Source: Larix sibirica
Lineage: Eukaryota > Streptophyta > Pinopsida > Pinales > Pinaceae
NCBI GenBank assembly: GCA_004151065.3
Contig: NWUY0300015944.1
Location: 70,884 to 88,052 of the forward strand
Length of the DNA stretch: 17,169 nucleotides
Direction of reading: 5' to 3'
The notes beneath the pieces were generated by a model. That model was given only the letters and a program-made list of their open reading frames with translations. It had not been told where the DNA came from and did no database searches. A program made the translations under genes and the position numbers. Each line of letters starts with the position of its first letter. Position 1 is the stretch's first letter. Of the stretch, positions 9,335 to 17,169 are shown piece by piece.

Positions 9335-9823
9335 TGGATAGTCTTCGATAGTGTGATCCGATGCTCTACAATATGTGCATGTCAAACCTAGGTTTGGATA
9401 GTATTTGGAAAAATATCCTGGCTTACCACAATTGTAATAGATTACCTGGTCTCTACCTCAACCAAGTCCTCCTCGTCCTCGGAAGCCACCCCTTTGTTGA
9501 TTAAACCGCACACTAATCCCTTCACCTTGTTCCTCACCTTTCATTCTATAAGAATCTGTTGTTCGTTTTGTGAGCAACTGATATGCTCGATAGTCCTTCT
9601 CATCATGGCCAATTGATATACAGAATTTACAGAACAAGTTTTGTGGAGTAATTACAATCTCTTACAACATATAACATTCTTCTAGTCAATATCCCCTGGT
9701 TTGACAGATCCTACACCAGAATCCAGCTCCATGGTTCAACGGATTAGGAGCTCCGACAACTATATAATCTTGGAAAGTTGTTCATTGGTCCATAGAATGA
9801 CCCTCTTCTTTACACTTGGTACA
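9335..9823 (-). pseudogene. Array of five zinc-knuckle-like motifs at the gag C-terminus
   Basis: On the minus strand in order: CTKCKEEGH (from 9823), CRICQTRGY...EEC (9715-9674), CKFCISIGHDEKDY (9631-9590), YNCGKPGYFSKYY (about 9439-9395) and CTYCRASDHTIEDY (about 9382-9335). Between the third and fourth lies a short RGG-type stretch (GGFRGRGG). CX2C-H-C knuckles bind nucleic acid in the nucleocapsid. Several ligands are lost by His or Cys to Tyr changes, and stops lie between the motifs. Most Ty3/gypsy gags carry one or two knuckles, so five is notable. Confidence 0.7.
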
Positions 9824-10347
9824 CCAAACTTCTTATCTTTTTTCTTTCCTTTCTTGATGTCTTGGATTTGTAATGATAGATTTTCCAACTACGATTGAAT
9901 CTGAGCCATACCCGCTCCAGTTTCTCCAACAGGTGATGCTTCTAGTTTCATAGCCAATTCAATGGCCTTAGTGTTTGGCGAAATTTTTTGTTGCATTAGA
10001 GGGACTCGGATATGTGGTAACAAAGCAACTATAAACCATTCCTTGTGTTGAACATCGATCATCTGAAAGCTTACATGAGCTATCATCGTCTTGAACCTCT
10101 AGTTGAAATCCCAAACAAATTCATTTTTCAACAGCTTGATCTCTTTGAGTTCAGTAATACATTGTGATTCATATTTTGGCTTCTTGAATTCATCCTTAAT
10201 GCATCCCTAATCTCTACTAGGGTCTTCTGTGGCTGTCCAGTAGGTACCTTTGCAAATTTCATGAACCAATCCAAAGCACGACCCCAAAAATTCATAATTA
10301 GTTGCACTCTTTTTACATTGTCATCCTTCACTTGCTTGACAGTCCAG
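9824..10347 (-). pseudogene. gag capsid relic, N-terminus deleted
   Basis: The frame opens directly out of the 5' LTR without a start codon: DDNVKRVQLIMNF, GRALDWFMKFAKVP and a TLVEIRDAL segment (to about 10196). After a frameshift the second frame carries the KPK.ES region, then MIAHVSFQMIDVQHKEWFIV, PLMQQKISPNTKAIELAMKL and a tail before the zinc knuckles. RALDWFMKF corresponds to the core of the retrotransposon gag domain. The usual N-terminal 100 or more residues, the leader and the primer binding site are missing, which agrees with a deletion at about 10344. Confidence 0.82.
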
Positions 10348-11085
10348 ACATAACATTCTAGACCTCGACAGACACAAGGCTTCGACAGATCATAGAAGTT
10401 CCATGCATATCACTTAACTAGATGCGACATATATTTATTAACTAAGCAATATCCATATCATTCATAACTTCCACATCAATTAACATTTATTCATTAATAT
10501 GCAAAGTGTAACAAAATAACATAGCACATCATATCATCATTCACACACATTGAACACCAGATAGAACGTGGAAACCCAATGGGAGAAAACCACAAAAGCT
10601 CTTTTCTTTATTCATGAGTCGTAGTAAATAAGCACTTCATGTCTGCATCGACATCTTACAGATTTCATCTTTCTCTTTTACAATGGATCTGCGCACACAA
10701 CCTACAGGTCATGCGACCCTCTCCTTTATAGTACACAATATCTTCGACATAAGCCAAAAACCTCTCCAATATTACTTTTAGGCACCAAAAATATCACAAA
10801 GACTAACCAACCCGAAAAATCCCAACCCATTACATATTTATAGGGCACACACAGCCTGCCCCGTTCCCACTACTCCACTACTCAACTACTCAACTCATTA
10901 ATGTACGTGGAGACAAAATCCTAACTAACTTACCCGACTTCACCCTTGACATATTCAAAATACCCATCTTCCTTGGTTCCAAGATGCTACATTGGAGTTG
11001 GCCCTTCTTCGTCAGACCACTTCGCTTTAAGCTTGTTCACACCAAAACTGATTTCCAAGTGTACAAAAATTTACCCGGCCCAATA
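10344..11085 (-). repeat. 5' LTR of the gypsy element, truncated
   Basis: It starts on the minus strand at 11085 (TATTGG, from TGTTGG by one transition) and aligns with 553-1288 of the other LTR. An 8-bp gain (CAACTACT repeat, around 10880) is the main length difference. It ends at about 10344 where the other LTR goes on for 171 bp more. The missing part includes the LTR end and the adjacent primer binding site. The shared bases at the break are CCA on the plus strand, a possible microhomology. Confidence 0.88.
10835..10842 (-). promoter_or_regulatory. TATA-like box in 5' LTR
   Basis: TATAAATA on the minus strand, at the same aligned place as 1046-1053 in the other LTR. As part of the 5' LTR this would have driven transcription of the element toward lower coordinates. 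Confidence 0.5.
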
Positions 11086-11090
11086 GAATT
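11086..11090. repeat. Target-site duplication, right copy (GAATT)
   Basis: Matches 377-381 exactly and lies directly outside the 5' LTR. Confidence 0.88.
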
Positions 11091-11446
11091 GAACTCAAAC
11101 TACTAAATTTAGGACAAGTATATTAGGAAAAACTGAGGTTATTCTTCTCTTATAACATTGTTGCACCTCATCTAATATAACATAATCCTATCTATTATTG
11201 TTTCTATTGTTCCTTAGTTGTTGAAGACAAACACTATCAGAGTAACAAAGTAAGAAAAAACTAGTGAAAATCTCCTACATCCTTCATATCAACTTCAATA
11301 GTCAAAATATTCTTACACCACAACATGAATTGTTTAGGACTTCCTCCAATGATAAAATCACTTATATATAGGGCCAAAATATGTGGACCAATTCTATCAA
11401 AGAAGAATTAAAATCTGTACTAAAATTAAACAGCAAGCCTCAACAA

Positions 11447-11566
11447 GCTTAAACATCCATGAACCAGATATTTCATTATACAAAATTAAAGCCAAAAATG
11501 CAAGGAGAAACACACCATAGGCCTATACAACTTGAAGTTTTACTTAGTCAACCTTGCCATGGAACC
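11447..11566. repeat. Dispersed direct repeat, copy A (about 120 bp)
   Basis: The first 64 bp (11447-11510) match 11895-11958 with about 6 differences. Similarity continues more weakly to ATGGAACC (11559-11566 and 12009-12016). The copies are about 448-450 bp apart, so this is either an old segmental duplication or two members of one repeat. Confidence 0.65.
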
Positions 11567-11894
11567 GAGAGTTGATTATCAACGGGAGGCCCAACACACT
11601 ACTCATTTTATCTTATAAGAATTAGTCCCAACACCCTACACCATGAATAACTCAAGCCTTATAAAATGACAGCATGGAACACTCTAACAACCCCCACATC
11701 CAATAACATAATTTGAAATTCAATTAGGTGAAATCAAACATCCATTCATCCACATATCCAATCCAATTCTCGTTTCTGACATTAGTAAAAAACATTCATA
11801 TGAAAAATTGATGAATCTTTATCATCCTATATAAATCAATGACCATTCAAGATAGAAAATTAAAACACAAGATACAAGGAGCAAGCTACTATAG

Positions 11895-12016
11895 GCTTAA
11901 ACAACCATGACCTAGATGTTTCATCATACAAAATTTAAGCCAAAAATGCAAGGAGAAAGGAAACCCTAAATCCTAAACAACCTGATTTTTTACATTCTCT
12001 TTCTTTTAATGGAACC
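11895..12016. repeat. Dispersed direct repeat, copy B (about 120 bp)
   Basis: Partner of 11447-11566, in the same orientation; the best part is 11895-11958. Confidence 0.65.
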
Positions 12017-12727
12017 ATTGGAAATAGGGCTTCGATCCTCTCCATCCTTGCAAGCCCATATAAAATCCAAAATTAGCAATATTAGAGACCCGGATATAGA
12101 GAGTAACTTGGTCCAAGCAATGTCGGCCTATACTACTTCCAAGATTCAGTGAATTTCCCCATATATGCAAACATAATAAAATTACCCTTTATAATTCGGT
12201 GAATATCCCTAACCCTGCGAAAATAATAAGCTTACCAACTTCCTTATAAGCCATGGTGCTCAACCCAACAACTGCCAAGCTAACCGCTAGGGTTTTAGCA
12301 CCAGTCCATAGATATTTAGCAACTCAAATCAAATCAAAAATAGATATTTATATACAAACTAAACACAAATAGAGACAAATTCTAGTAGAATCCACTACAA
12401 ATCAAAGAAAGAACAATTGTATTATATGAATTTTACAGGTCAATTGGTAGAACAAACAAAACATCACCGCATATTGTGCAAGTTCAAAGTAACCCATGAA
12501 AACAAACACAAGAACAAATAAAGTACTACCAAGAATAAACCTTAATTTGCATTTATTCATATCCCAACATGATTACATTGAAACAAAACACAATGTATGA
12601 CTTTTTCCCAAACACACTGTAAGAAACTCATCAGAGCAACCACATAAAAACTCTACCTCAATATAAAATTCCATCGAAAAAACCCACGGTGCCAAAAAAA
12701 CGAGTCAAATTTCCATAGGGAGGATTG

Positions 12728-12774
12728 ATGTGTTGAATAACACATGTAGAAGCCGGTAGGATTGGAATCCTACC
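12728..12774. other. Two adjacent perfect-arm hairpins
   Basis: The first has ATGTGTT and AACACAT around a GAAT loop (12728-12745). The second has GGTAGGATT and AATCCTACC around GG (12755-12774). They are separated by 9 bp. Confidence 0.55.
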
Positions 12775-12983
12775 CAGTTTCTCATCGCTTCGACCACCAT
12801 AACAGGAACCAACATGAGAGACCTGCTTCAACTGCAACTTGGCTATAAACCACGCCGCTTCACCTGCAAAACAACCAACAAATGGGTAGTCAACCAAATT
12901 TTCAGGAAAGCATTGGGGAAGTAGAGTTGCAAAAATGGTGGTGAGCTTACCATAACAAGTGGTTAATAGAACCACCATGTCGA

Positions 12984-13090
12984 TGCCAAGAAACCAATGG
13001 GTTGACTCCAAGAACAACCACCTCATCTCGAAGAAACCAATGAGCTGATGCCAAGAACCAACACAACCACGCCAAGAATCCACTGAGCCA
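12984..13090. repeat. Weak 43-bp tandem repeat
   Basis: AAGAAACCAATG recurs at 12988 and 13031, with similar CCAAGAA(C/T)CA-type blocks between and after. About two and a half diverged units are seen. Confidence 0.45.
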
Positions 13091-13240
13091 TCGTAATGAA
13101 CAACAAACCCCGACGAGGAGAACAACCCACACAACGAGAACGTCTGTAACACCACAACATGAATATGACAACTCACGTGGGTCACCACCACCTACAACAC
13201 CCACAAGCACAGTCAGTGTAGCAGGGAAGACCACTACCAT

Positions 13241-13632
13241 GGTTTATAAATTCTTATAGATAGGCCCCAAGCAAAAATGAACGGGGGAGGGAAGAGGTCT
13301 TTGTAGAAAGCACATGGAGGTTGGAAATTGAGGTGAGTAAAAGCGCAATAAAATCATTTCCTACTGCAAGACATGGTGCAAAATGTTAGACAAGTATTCT
13401 ACGGTGTCGCATGTCTACCATGTAGTCATCCACGGTGGCAAAGGGAGGGAACACCACTATTGGCATCCCTCCCCTAGGTGCATTTTCAACAAATGAATAA
13501 TGAGCTATGACTCTCCAGTGCCCCAGTTAATTTCAATATGAATAACTCCTATCATCTTAATTTTTTATTTCATTTGCATAATGTCTAATCGTGTTTTCTC
13601 TGCTACTGCCATATTTCCATTACATTATAGTT
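13241..13632. other. Intergenic DNA before the copia-like element
   Basis: I see no gene, RNA or repeat that I can support. It ends at the TSD of the copia-like insertion. Confidence 0.5.
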
Positions 13633-13637
13633 AAGAA
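13633..13637. repeat. Target-site duplication, left copy (AAGAA)
   Basis: Directly before the TG of the left LTR; identical to 16756-16760. Confidence 0.9.
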
Positions 13638-14025
13638 TGTTGGAATTAATTTCCACCCACTTTAGTTCTATCGTGGATATGCATTTATGTTGAGAAGGAC
13701 ACCATTGTTAATATCCTCCACCCACCACATTAAAATCTATTGCTATGTTGCAGCTTGTGGTGGACAATGCATCCCCCACAGTGTTGTATAGTAGATTGAG
13801 GATCCCTCAAGGTATTGGCCTCGATGGAAACATTGAGGGATTATACAATTCACCTCACAATTGGGCAATGGGTCACAATTTCTAGTGAGGATTTATGTCG
13901 AAGTCACTGTGCACTATTTTATGGTGACCTAAATCTCTCCATGTATAAATATTTTTTTGTTTAATGAAAGTGATAAGGCTCCGGGCATTTTCCCTCTTTG
14001 TGTGTTTTGTTGTTCCCTCCCTACA
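13638..14025 (+). repeat. Left LTR of the copia-like element (388 bp)
   Basis: It starts TGTTGGAA and ends CCCTACA. It carries a TATA-like TATAAATA at 13944-13951 and, about 15 bp upstream of that, a short inverted repeat (GTCAC...GTGAC) that is also kept in the other LTR. Confidence 0.92.
13944..13951 (+). promoter_or_regulatory. TATA-like box in left LTR
   Basis: TATAAATA in the conserved block ATCTCTCCATGTATAAATAT, which is identical in the right LTR (16672-16679). It lies about 75 bp before the LTR end, a usual place for the promoter of a short LTR. Confidence 0.6.
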
Positions 14026-14027
14026 AT

Positions 14028-14038
14028 TGGTATCAGAG
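14028..14038 (+). other. Primer binding site (initiator Met-tRNA type)
   Basis: TGGTATCAGAG begins two bases after the left LTR. This is the standard plant copia PBS, complementary to the 3' end of initiator Met-tRNA, which primes minus-strand DNA synthesis. Confidence 0.92.
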
Positions 14039-14171
14039 TAGAGAAGAGAGCCTAAAAACACAAGTCCTCTCCTTCTCCCACGTGGTAAAGAGGAACCGCC
14101 AACGGAGAAAATATTGCTCCGCCCTCCCACTGTATGTTAGTTGGCTTGTAGTGCCGAAATGGAGAGAAAGA

Positions 14172-14233
14172 AAGCTGTAGCAGGGAACACCAATGGATAT
14201 TCAAGCTGTAGCAGGGAACACCAATGGATATTC
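14172..14233. repeat. Perfect 31-bp tandem duplication
   Basis: Bases 14172-14202 and 14203-14233 are identical and adjacent. Lack of any difference in an otherwise old element points to a recent event or an assembly effect. Confidence 0.85.
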
Positions 14234-15092
14234 ATTTTGTGGGATGAGAACATGTTTAGGGTCCCGCAGATTGATTAGTCTCTACCCACATCGTTTGTGG
14301 CTAGACAGGACCCTAGTGAAGAGGAGAGACTGCATCCGTGTTTAGAGAACCCGTGAACTGGAGGGAAGACTATGTTTAGTGCCAGTAAGAAGTTGTTGAG
14401 CGACCGAGTTCTGTTGAAAACACCTTGCGAATTTAAAAGAGGGTCTATTATGTGAGAGTGCTAGAAGGAATGTCGAAAAGATTGTTGTTGGAGATGTAAA
14501 GGGTGTGGTGTGAAGAATTTATCAAGGCTGCCACTAAGTACTAGGTAGTGAGATCCCCCAATAGTTGTGAACAAGTGAGGAAAGGTTTAAGAAAAACCAA
14601 AAAACAAATTTCGTGCAAGTCATTGCGCTACACTGGTTTAGCTTTAAGAAGCTCCCTTTGTTATATGTATATGAACCAATAGAGTGTGCTTAAGATCATT
14701 TTTTTTGTAACCCTAGACTGTAGCTCCATTTTTCCAATGCATTTGTATGTCTGCTCTAACCAAAGAGGAAGTACACAAACTAGTGAAGAGAGTTGTGTCG
14801 AATTCTGTGGTGTTGATGAATGAGAGCAACAAGGTGAAAAAAGGAGGTTGTGTATAGGAGTATAGAAGATTGCAATTTAGAGACAGGCCATGAGTGTTGA
14901 AATCTGAAGCATTGGAGAGTTTTCCTTGTGATAAATAGGGCACGCGAGGAAGAAAATAATGACTGGAAGAAAAATAGTGGCAAGAGAAGAATGATAGTTG
15001 TGGCTTCTTGAGAAGGAAGAGAATATGCATCAATGAAGAGGAATGCGCTGTGACTAAGTTGGCGAACTCCTAGAAGTCCTCAATTCAGACAT

Positions 15093-15210
15093 GTCAAGTC
15101 TTTGTATGCTCCCATGGTTTAGTGGTCGAGCAAAGTGGAGGTTGAATGCTCCCATGGTTTAATGGTCGAATAAGGTGGAGGTCAAGTCCTCCCATGGTGT
15201 AGTGGTTGAC
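15093..15210 (+). repeat. 40-bp tandem repeat resembling a tRNA 5' half
   Basis: CCCATGGTTTAGTGGTCGAG-type units begin at 15111, 15151 and 15191, exactly 40 bp apart; the third is partial. The first 20 bases resemble the D-arm and box A of plant tRNA genes (TGG...AGTGGT). The unit end (GGAGGTCAAGTCC) recalls a degraded box B. Flanking GTCAAGTC (15093) suggests a partial earlier unit. They could come from a tRNA-derived SINE fragment; a functional tRNA is excluded by length. Confidence 0.6.
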
Positions 15211-15277
15211 CCAACTATTGAAGGTTATCCCATGTTCTTATGCCAGAACTCCTCGTAATTGAGTTGAGTGGTCACAG

Positions 15278-15607
15278 ATGAAAATTGAGAAGGCCAAAAT
15301 CTTGAAGATGAGTAGAAGCTTAGAATATTTGGAAGTTGTAGTTGTGTTTGATGAATAGGACCCAACACAATATAAAATCGAAATTCAAAATGAAAATGAG
15401 CCCATATATGATGAAGAACACCTTAGTGATGTAGAGAAGATTGCAGTTGATATAGAAATGAAGCTGATAAATAATTTGGTATCTAGCAGAGATAACTTGC
15501 TTGTACATGAAAACCAAGTGGATGATAGACCAATTGTCGTTGCAATTGATAACGAAGAAATTTTTTATCTTCTTGCCAGCACAGAAGTTGTAGCAGTTGA
15601 AGCATAA
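15278..15607 (+). pseudogene. Acidic ORF with one internal stop, unidentified
   Basis: It starts at an ATG (15278) and runs 109 codons to TAA (15605-15607), with a single TAG at 15356. The part after the stop is acidic (DEEHLSDVEKIAVDIEMKL, then IVVAIDNEEIFYLLASTEVV) and free of stops for 82 codons in AT-rich DNA, which suggests former coding. I recognise no family. It may be the main remnant of an ORF once encoded by this element. Confidence 0.4.
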
Positions 15608-15983
15608 AACATTTATTTTGATGCAGAATTGAAGTATATTGTTGAATGGATTGAAAATCCAAAGAATGTTGAATATGCCAACTTTTTTTTTAAGAAGATC
15701 GCATCATACTGTTAGAGGTTGAAGACATTGATGATTGGATTCAATAAGAGAGGTTGAAACTGCTGAGCAACGACAATATGAATATTGAAAGCACTTTTGA
15801 AATGGAAGTTTGTGAGTAGAAGAAATTTGAAGAACCTATTGAGAGCATTTTCATGCGAAATAAATTTAGTACTATATTGAATTGATTTTGTGGCAGCAAA
15901 TAACTGAACAGGTTGAATCCTATATGACAGTTGAAGATGACATGTTATAGTTGAATGATTATGAGTACAACTAGTTGAATGCT

Positions 15984-16171
15984 AATGAATTTTTTGAATA
16001 TGTTGATGGAAGAATCAGGCCAAAAGAACTTGAACAAATGTTAAGGATGACAAGTAAAATGAAGATGAACAAAGGCCAATGAATTTTTTGAATATGTTGA
16101 TGGAAGAATCATGCCAAAATAACTTGAACAAATGTTAAGGATGATAAGTAAAGTGAAGATGAAGAAGGAAA
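15984..16171. repeat. 94-bp tandem duplication
   Basis: Copies 15984-16077 and 16078-16171 start AATGAATTTTTTGAATATG and differ at several positions (about 92% identical by eye). Because 94 is not a multiple of three, the second copy is out of frame with the first. The duplication therefore arose after, or helped cause, loss of the reading frame. Confidence 0.8.
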
Positions 16172-16357
16172 AGTATTGCTGGTACATAATTTGGCATCGA
16201 CGAAGATGGAAAAGCTGGAAACATGTTTAAGTTTCCAGAGGTATATATTTTTGAACATAATTTATTATGTTTTTTGTAAGTCTAGCTAAGACTTAGACTA
16301 ATAGGCATGTTTGTCAATCATTGTTTGAAATTTGATGTTTTGTAAGTGGTTGAAATT

Positions 16358-16366
16358 AAGAGGGAG
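16358..16366 (+). other. Polypurine tract of the copia-like element
   Basis: AAGAGGGAG directly precedes the TG of the right LTR at 16367. It primes plus-strand synthesis and is close to the usual plant copia form. Confidence 0.85.
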
Positions 16367-16755
16367 TGTTGGAAATAATTTCCAACCACTTCAGTTCTGT
16401 CCATTGGATATGCATTTATGTTGAGAAGGACACCAATGTTAATGTCCTCCACCCATCACATTAAAACCTATTTCTACATGGTACCTTGTGGTGGACAACG
16501 CATTGCCCACAATGTTGTAGTAGATCGAGGATCCCTCAAGCCGTTGGCCTTGATGGACCCATTTAGGGGTTATACAATTCACCTCACAATTAGGCAATGA
16601 GTCACAATTCTGGTGAGGATTTCCATCGAAGTCACCGTGCGCTATTTTTCGGTGACCTAAATCTCTCCATGTATAAATATTTCTTTTAGTTTAATGAAAG
16701 TGATAAGGTTCTGGGCATTTGCCCACTTTGTGTGTTTCGCTGTGCCCTCCCTATA
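16367..16755 (+). repeat. Right LTR of the copia-like element (389 bp)
   Basis: It starts TGTTGGAA and ends CCCTATA, so the terminal CA has decayed to TA. About 52 differences from the left LTR by hand count. A TATA-like box is kept at 16672-16679. Confidence 0.92.
16672..16679 (+). promoter_or_regulatory. TATA-like box in right LTR
   Basis: TATAAATA, same place and context as 13944-13951. Confidence 0.55.
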
Positions 16756-16760
16756 AAGAA
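16756..16760. repeat. Target-site duplication, right copy (AAGAA)
   Basis: Identical to 13633-13637 and directly after the right LTR. Confidence 0.9.
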
Positions 16761-17169
16761 CAATATTTTGAATATATATGGTCGTATGTATGAAGTAAAA
16801 TGTGGGCAACCTAGTGTAATACAATGGAAATGGAGGATGAGTAAGTTTAGATTGCATGCAGGGATATATTATGTAATAGTGACGATTTTTTTTTAAATGG
16901 TTGAACTTATCATAATTCAGTTATCAAACTGGTAGTGAGGACAACCATTACTGGTTGTTATCCGTAAATACGAATTGATTCATCATTGTTATTCAAAAGA
17001 AATTAGGCCATTGAAAATAACCTGTTGAGTGTTGTTCCTAAGGGATAGACTTCCACTGCCTCTTAGTTGGCCTTTGACCTATTTCCTTGTGTATGAGCTC
17101 TTAGTCCATTACAATATACAATAATAATGATGCTACAACAAAAATTGAATTTATAGTTTATGGTTAATT
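16761..17169. other. AT-rich flank, no gene
   Basis: Nothing beyond a short inverted repeat (ACAACCA and TGGTTGT, 16941-16958). No open frame or RNA gene can be supported. Confidence 0.5.

Larger units (their letters stand above)
382..11085 (-). mobile_element. Ty3/gypsy LTR retrotransposon, decayed, with accessory ORF after integrase
   Basis: This is a 10.7-kb element on the minus strand with LTRs, a polypurine tract and a 5-bp TSD. The coding order is gag, zinc knuckles, protease, second gag-like module, RT, RNase H, integrase, then an accessory ORF. RT before integrase is the Ty3/gypsy order. No chromodomain is seen after the integrase GPY-like motif, where the frame ends at about 4641. 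The two LTRs differ at roughly 85 of about 735 aligned positions (hand count), so the insertion is old. All domains have stops or frameshifts, and the primer binding site region is deleted. The element cannot move on its own; whether related intact copies exist cannot be told from here. Confidence 0.93.
11091..12657. other. AT-rich intergenic DNA, no gene seen
   Basis: There is no long open frame on either strand and no RNA gene that I can recognise. The only structure I find is the direct duplication listed separately (11447-11566 and 11895-12016). The sequence may be a fragment of another repeat family. Confidence 0.5.
12658..13240 (-). other. Two overlapping unidentified ORFs (97 and 177 codons), doubtful
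   Basis: The 97-codon frame starts at an ATG in a good plant context (ACCATGG) at 13240, with TATAAA about 7 bp before it. It is Val/Leu/Trp-rich and low in complexity. The 177-codon frame (13191-12658) overlaps it and has no motif I know. The DNA is less AT-rich than its surroundings and holds a weak 43-bp tandem repeat, which alone can keep frames open. I recognise no protein family and rate a real gene as unlikely but not excluded; an exon or a repeat-derived frame are alternatives. Confidence 0.2.
14039..16357 (+). other. Interior of the copia-like element, no pol domains
   Basis: I read all three plus-strand frames and found no zinc knuckle, protease, integrase or RT motif. Short decayed acidic frames occur: a 36-codon ORF at 14747-14857 (MSALTKEEVHKLVKRVV...), the frame at 15278-15607, and Glu/Asp/Asn-rich fragments between 15620 and 16200 with many stops. 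Three local tandem duplications (31, 40 and 94 bp) are listed separately. The fragments may be remains of one element-specific ORF or of captured host sequence. Confidence 0.6.
13638..16755 (+). mobile_element. Copia-like non-autonomous LTR retrotransposon (LARD type), 3.1 kb
   Basis: All structural marks of a complete insertion are present: TSD AAGAA on both sides, two direct LTRs (388 and 389 bp, about 87% identical by hand count), a primer binding site matching the initiator Met-tRNA end, and a polypurine tract before the right LTR. TGTTGG ends, this PBS and the GAGGGAG tract are typical of Ty1/copia elements. The 2.3-kb interior has no recognisable gag, protease, integrase or RT. It must therefore have moved with proteins from another element. 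The copia assignment rests on the termini only. Confidence 0.9.

Noticed and set aside
13882-14180. Short frames over the copia-like LTR and primer binding site
   Set aside because: They cross the LTR edge and PBS and recur at the right LTR only because the LTRs are repeated.
14713-15033. Minus-strand frames of 67-106 codons in the copia-like interior
   Set aside because: Low-complexity Ser/Phe/Leu composition and opposite to the element's transcription; no motif.
15105-15210. A functional tRNA gene
   Set aside because: The units are only 40 bp, with no anticodon arm, T arm or acceptor stem that can be folded; only the 5' half looks tRNA-like.
16941-16958. Hairpin ACAACCA/TGGTTGT as a regulatory element
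   Set aside because: A 7-bp arm in AT-rich flank with no context; such pairs are expected by chance in 17 kb.

Overview
The window looks like repeat-rich intergenic DNA from a land plant with a large genome. The evidence is two old LTR retrotransposons, one Ty3/gypsy and one copia-like, each with decayed but matching target-site duplications, in AT-rich DNA with no intact host gene. The pol family and the age of the insertions (roughly 12-13% LTR divergence, counted by hand) would suit a gymnosperm, but that assignment is inference only.

Layout. Bases 1-376 are AT-rich flank. Bases 382-11085 are a minus-strand Ty3/gypsy element of 10.7 kb, flanked by the direct repeat GAATT (377-381 and 11086-11090). 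Read on the minus strand it has: a truncated 5' LTR (11085-10344); a gag that starts in mid-protein (10347 down), followed by an array of five zinc-knuckle-like motifs; a linker; an aspartic protease; a second gag-like module; reverse transcriptase; RNase H; integrase; and, after a spacer of about 500 bp, a long accessory ORF relic (4140-1378) with a conserved globular part and a coiled-coil tail. A polypurine tract and a full 907-bp 3' LTR (1288-382) follow. Every coding module carries stops or frameshifts. Key catalytic residues are lost (YFDD to YFDS in RT, the first Asp of integrase to Glu), so the element is dead. The primer binding site, the end of the 5' LTR and the gag N-terminus have been deleted.

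Bases 11091-13632 hold no recognisable gene. They contain a dispersed direct duplication of about 120 bp, two adjacent perfect-arm hairpins, a weak 43-bp tandem repeat and two overlapping unidentified minus-strand ORFs. Bases 13638-16755 are a plus-strand copia-like element: TSD AAGAA on both sides, LTRs of 388 and 389 bp, a Met-tRNA-type primer binding site and a polypurine tract. Its 2.3-kb interior shows no gag, protease, integrase or RT; it holds short decayed ORFs and three local tandem duplications, so it fits a non-autonomous LARD-type element. Bases 16761-17169 are featureless flank.

The points most worth attention are the unusual gypsy architecture (a duplicated gag-type module between protease and RT, five zinc knuckles, and a coiled-coil ORF in the position where env would lie) and a likely assembly artefact: a 57-bp direct duplication around a single N at 6381.
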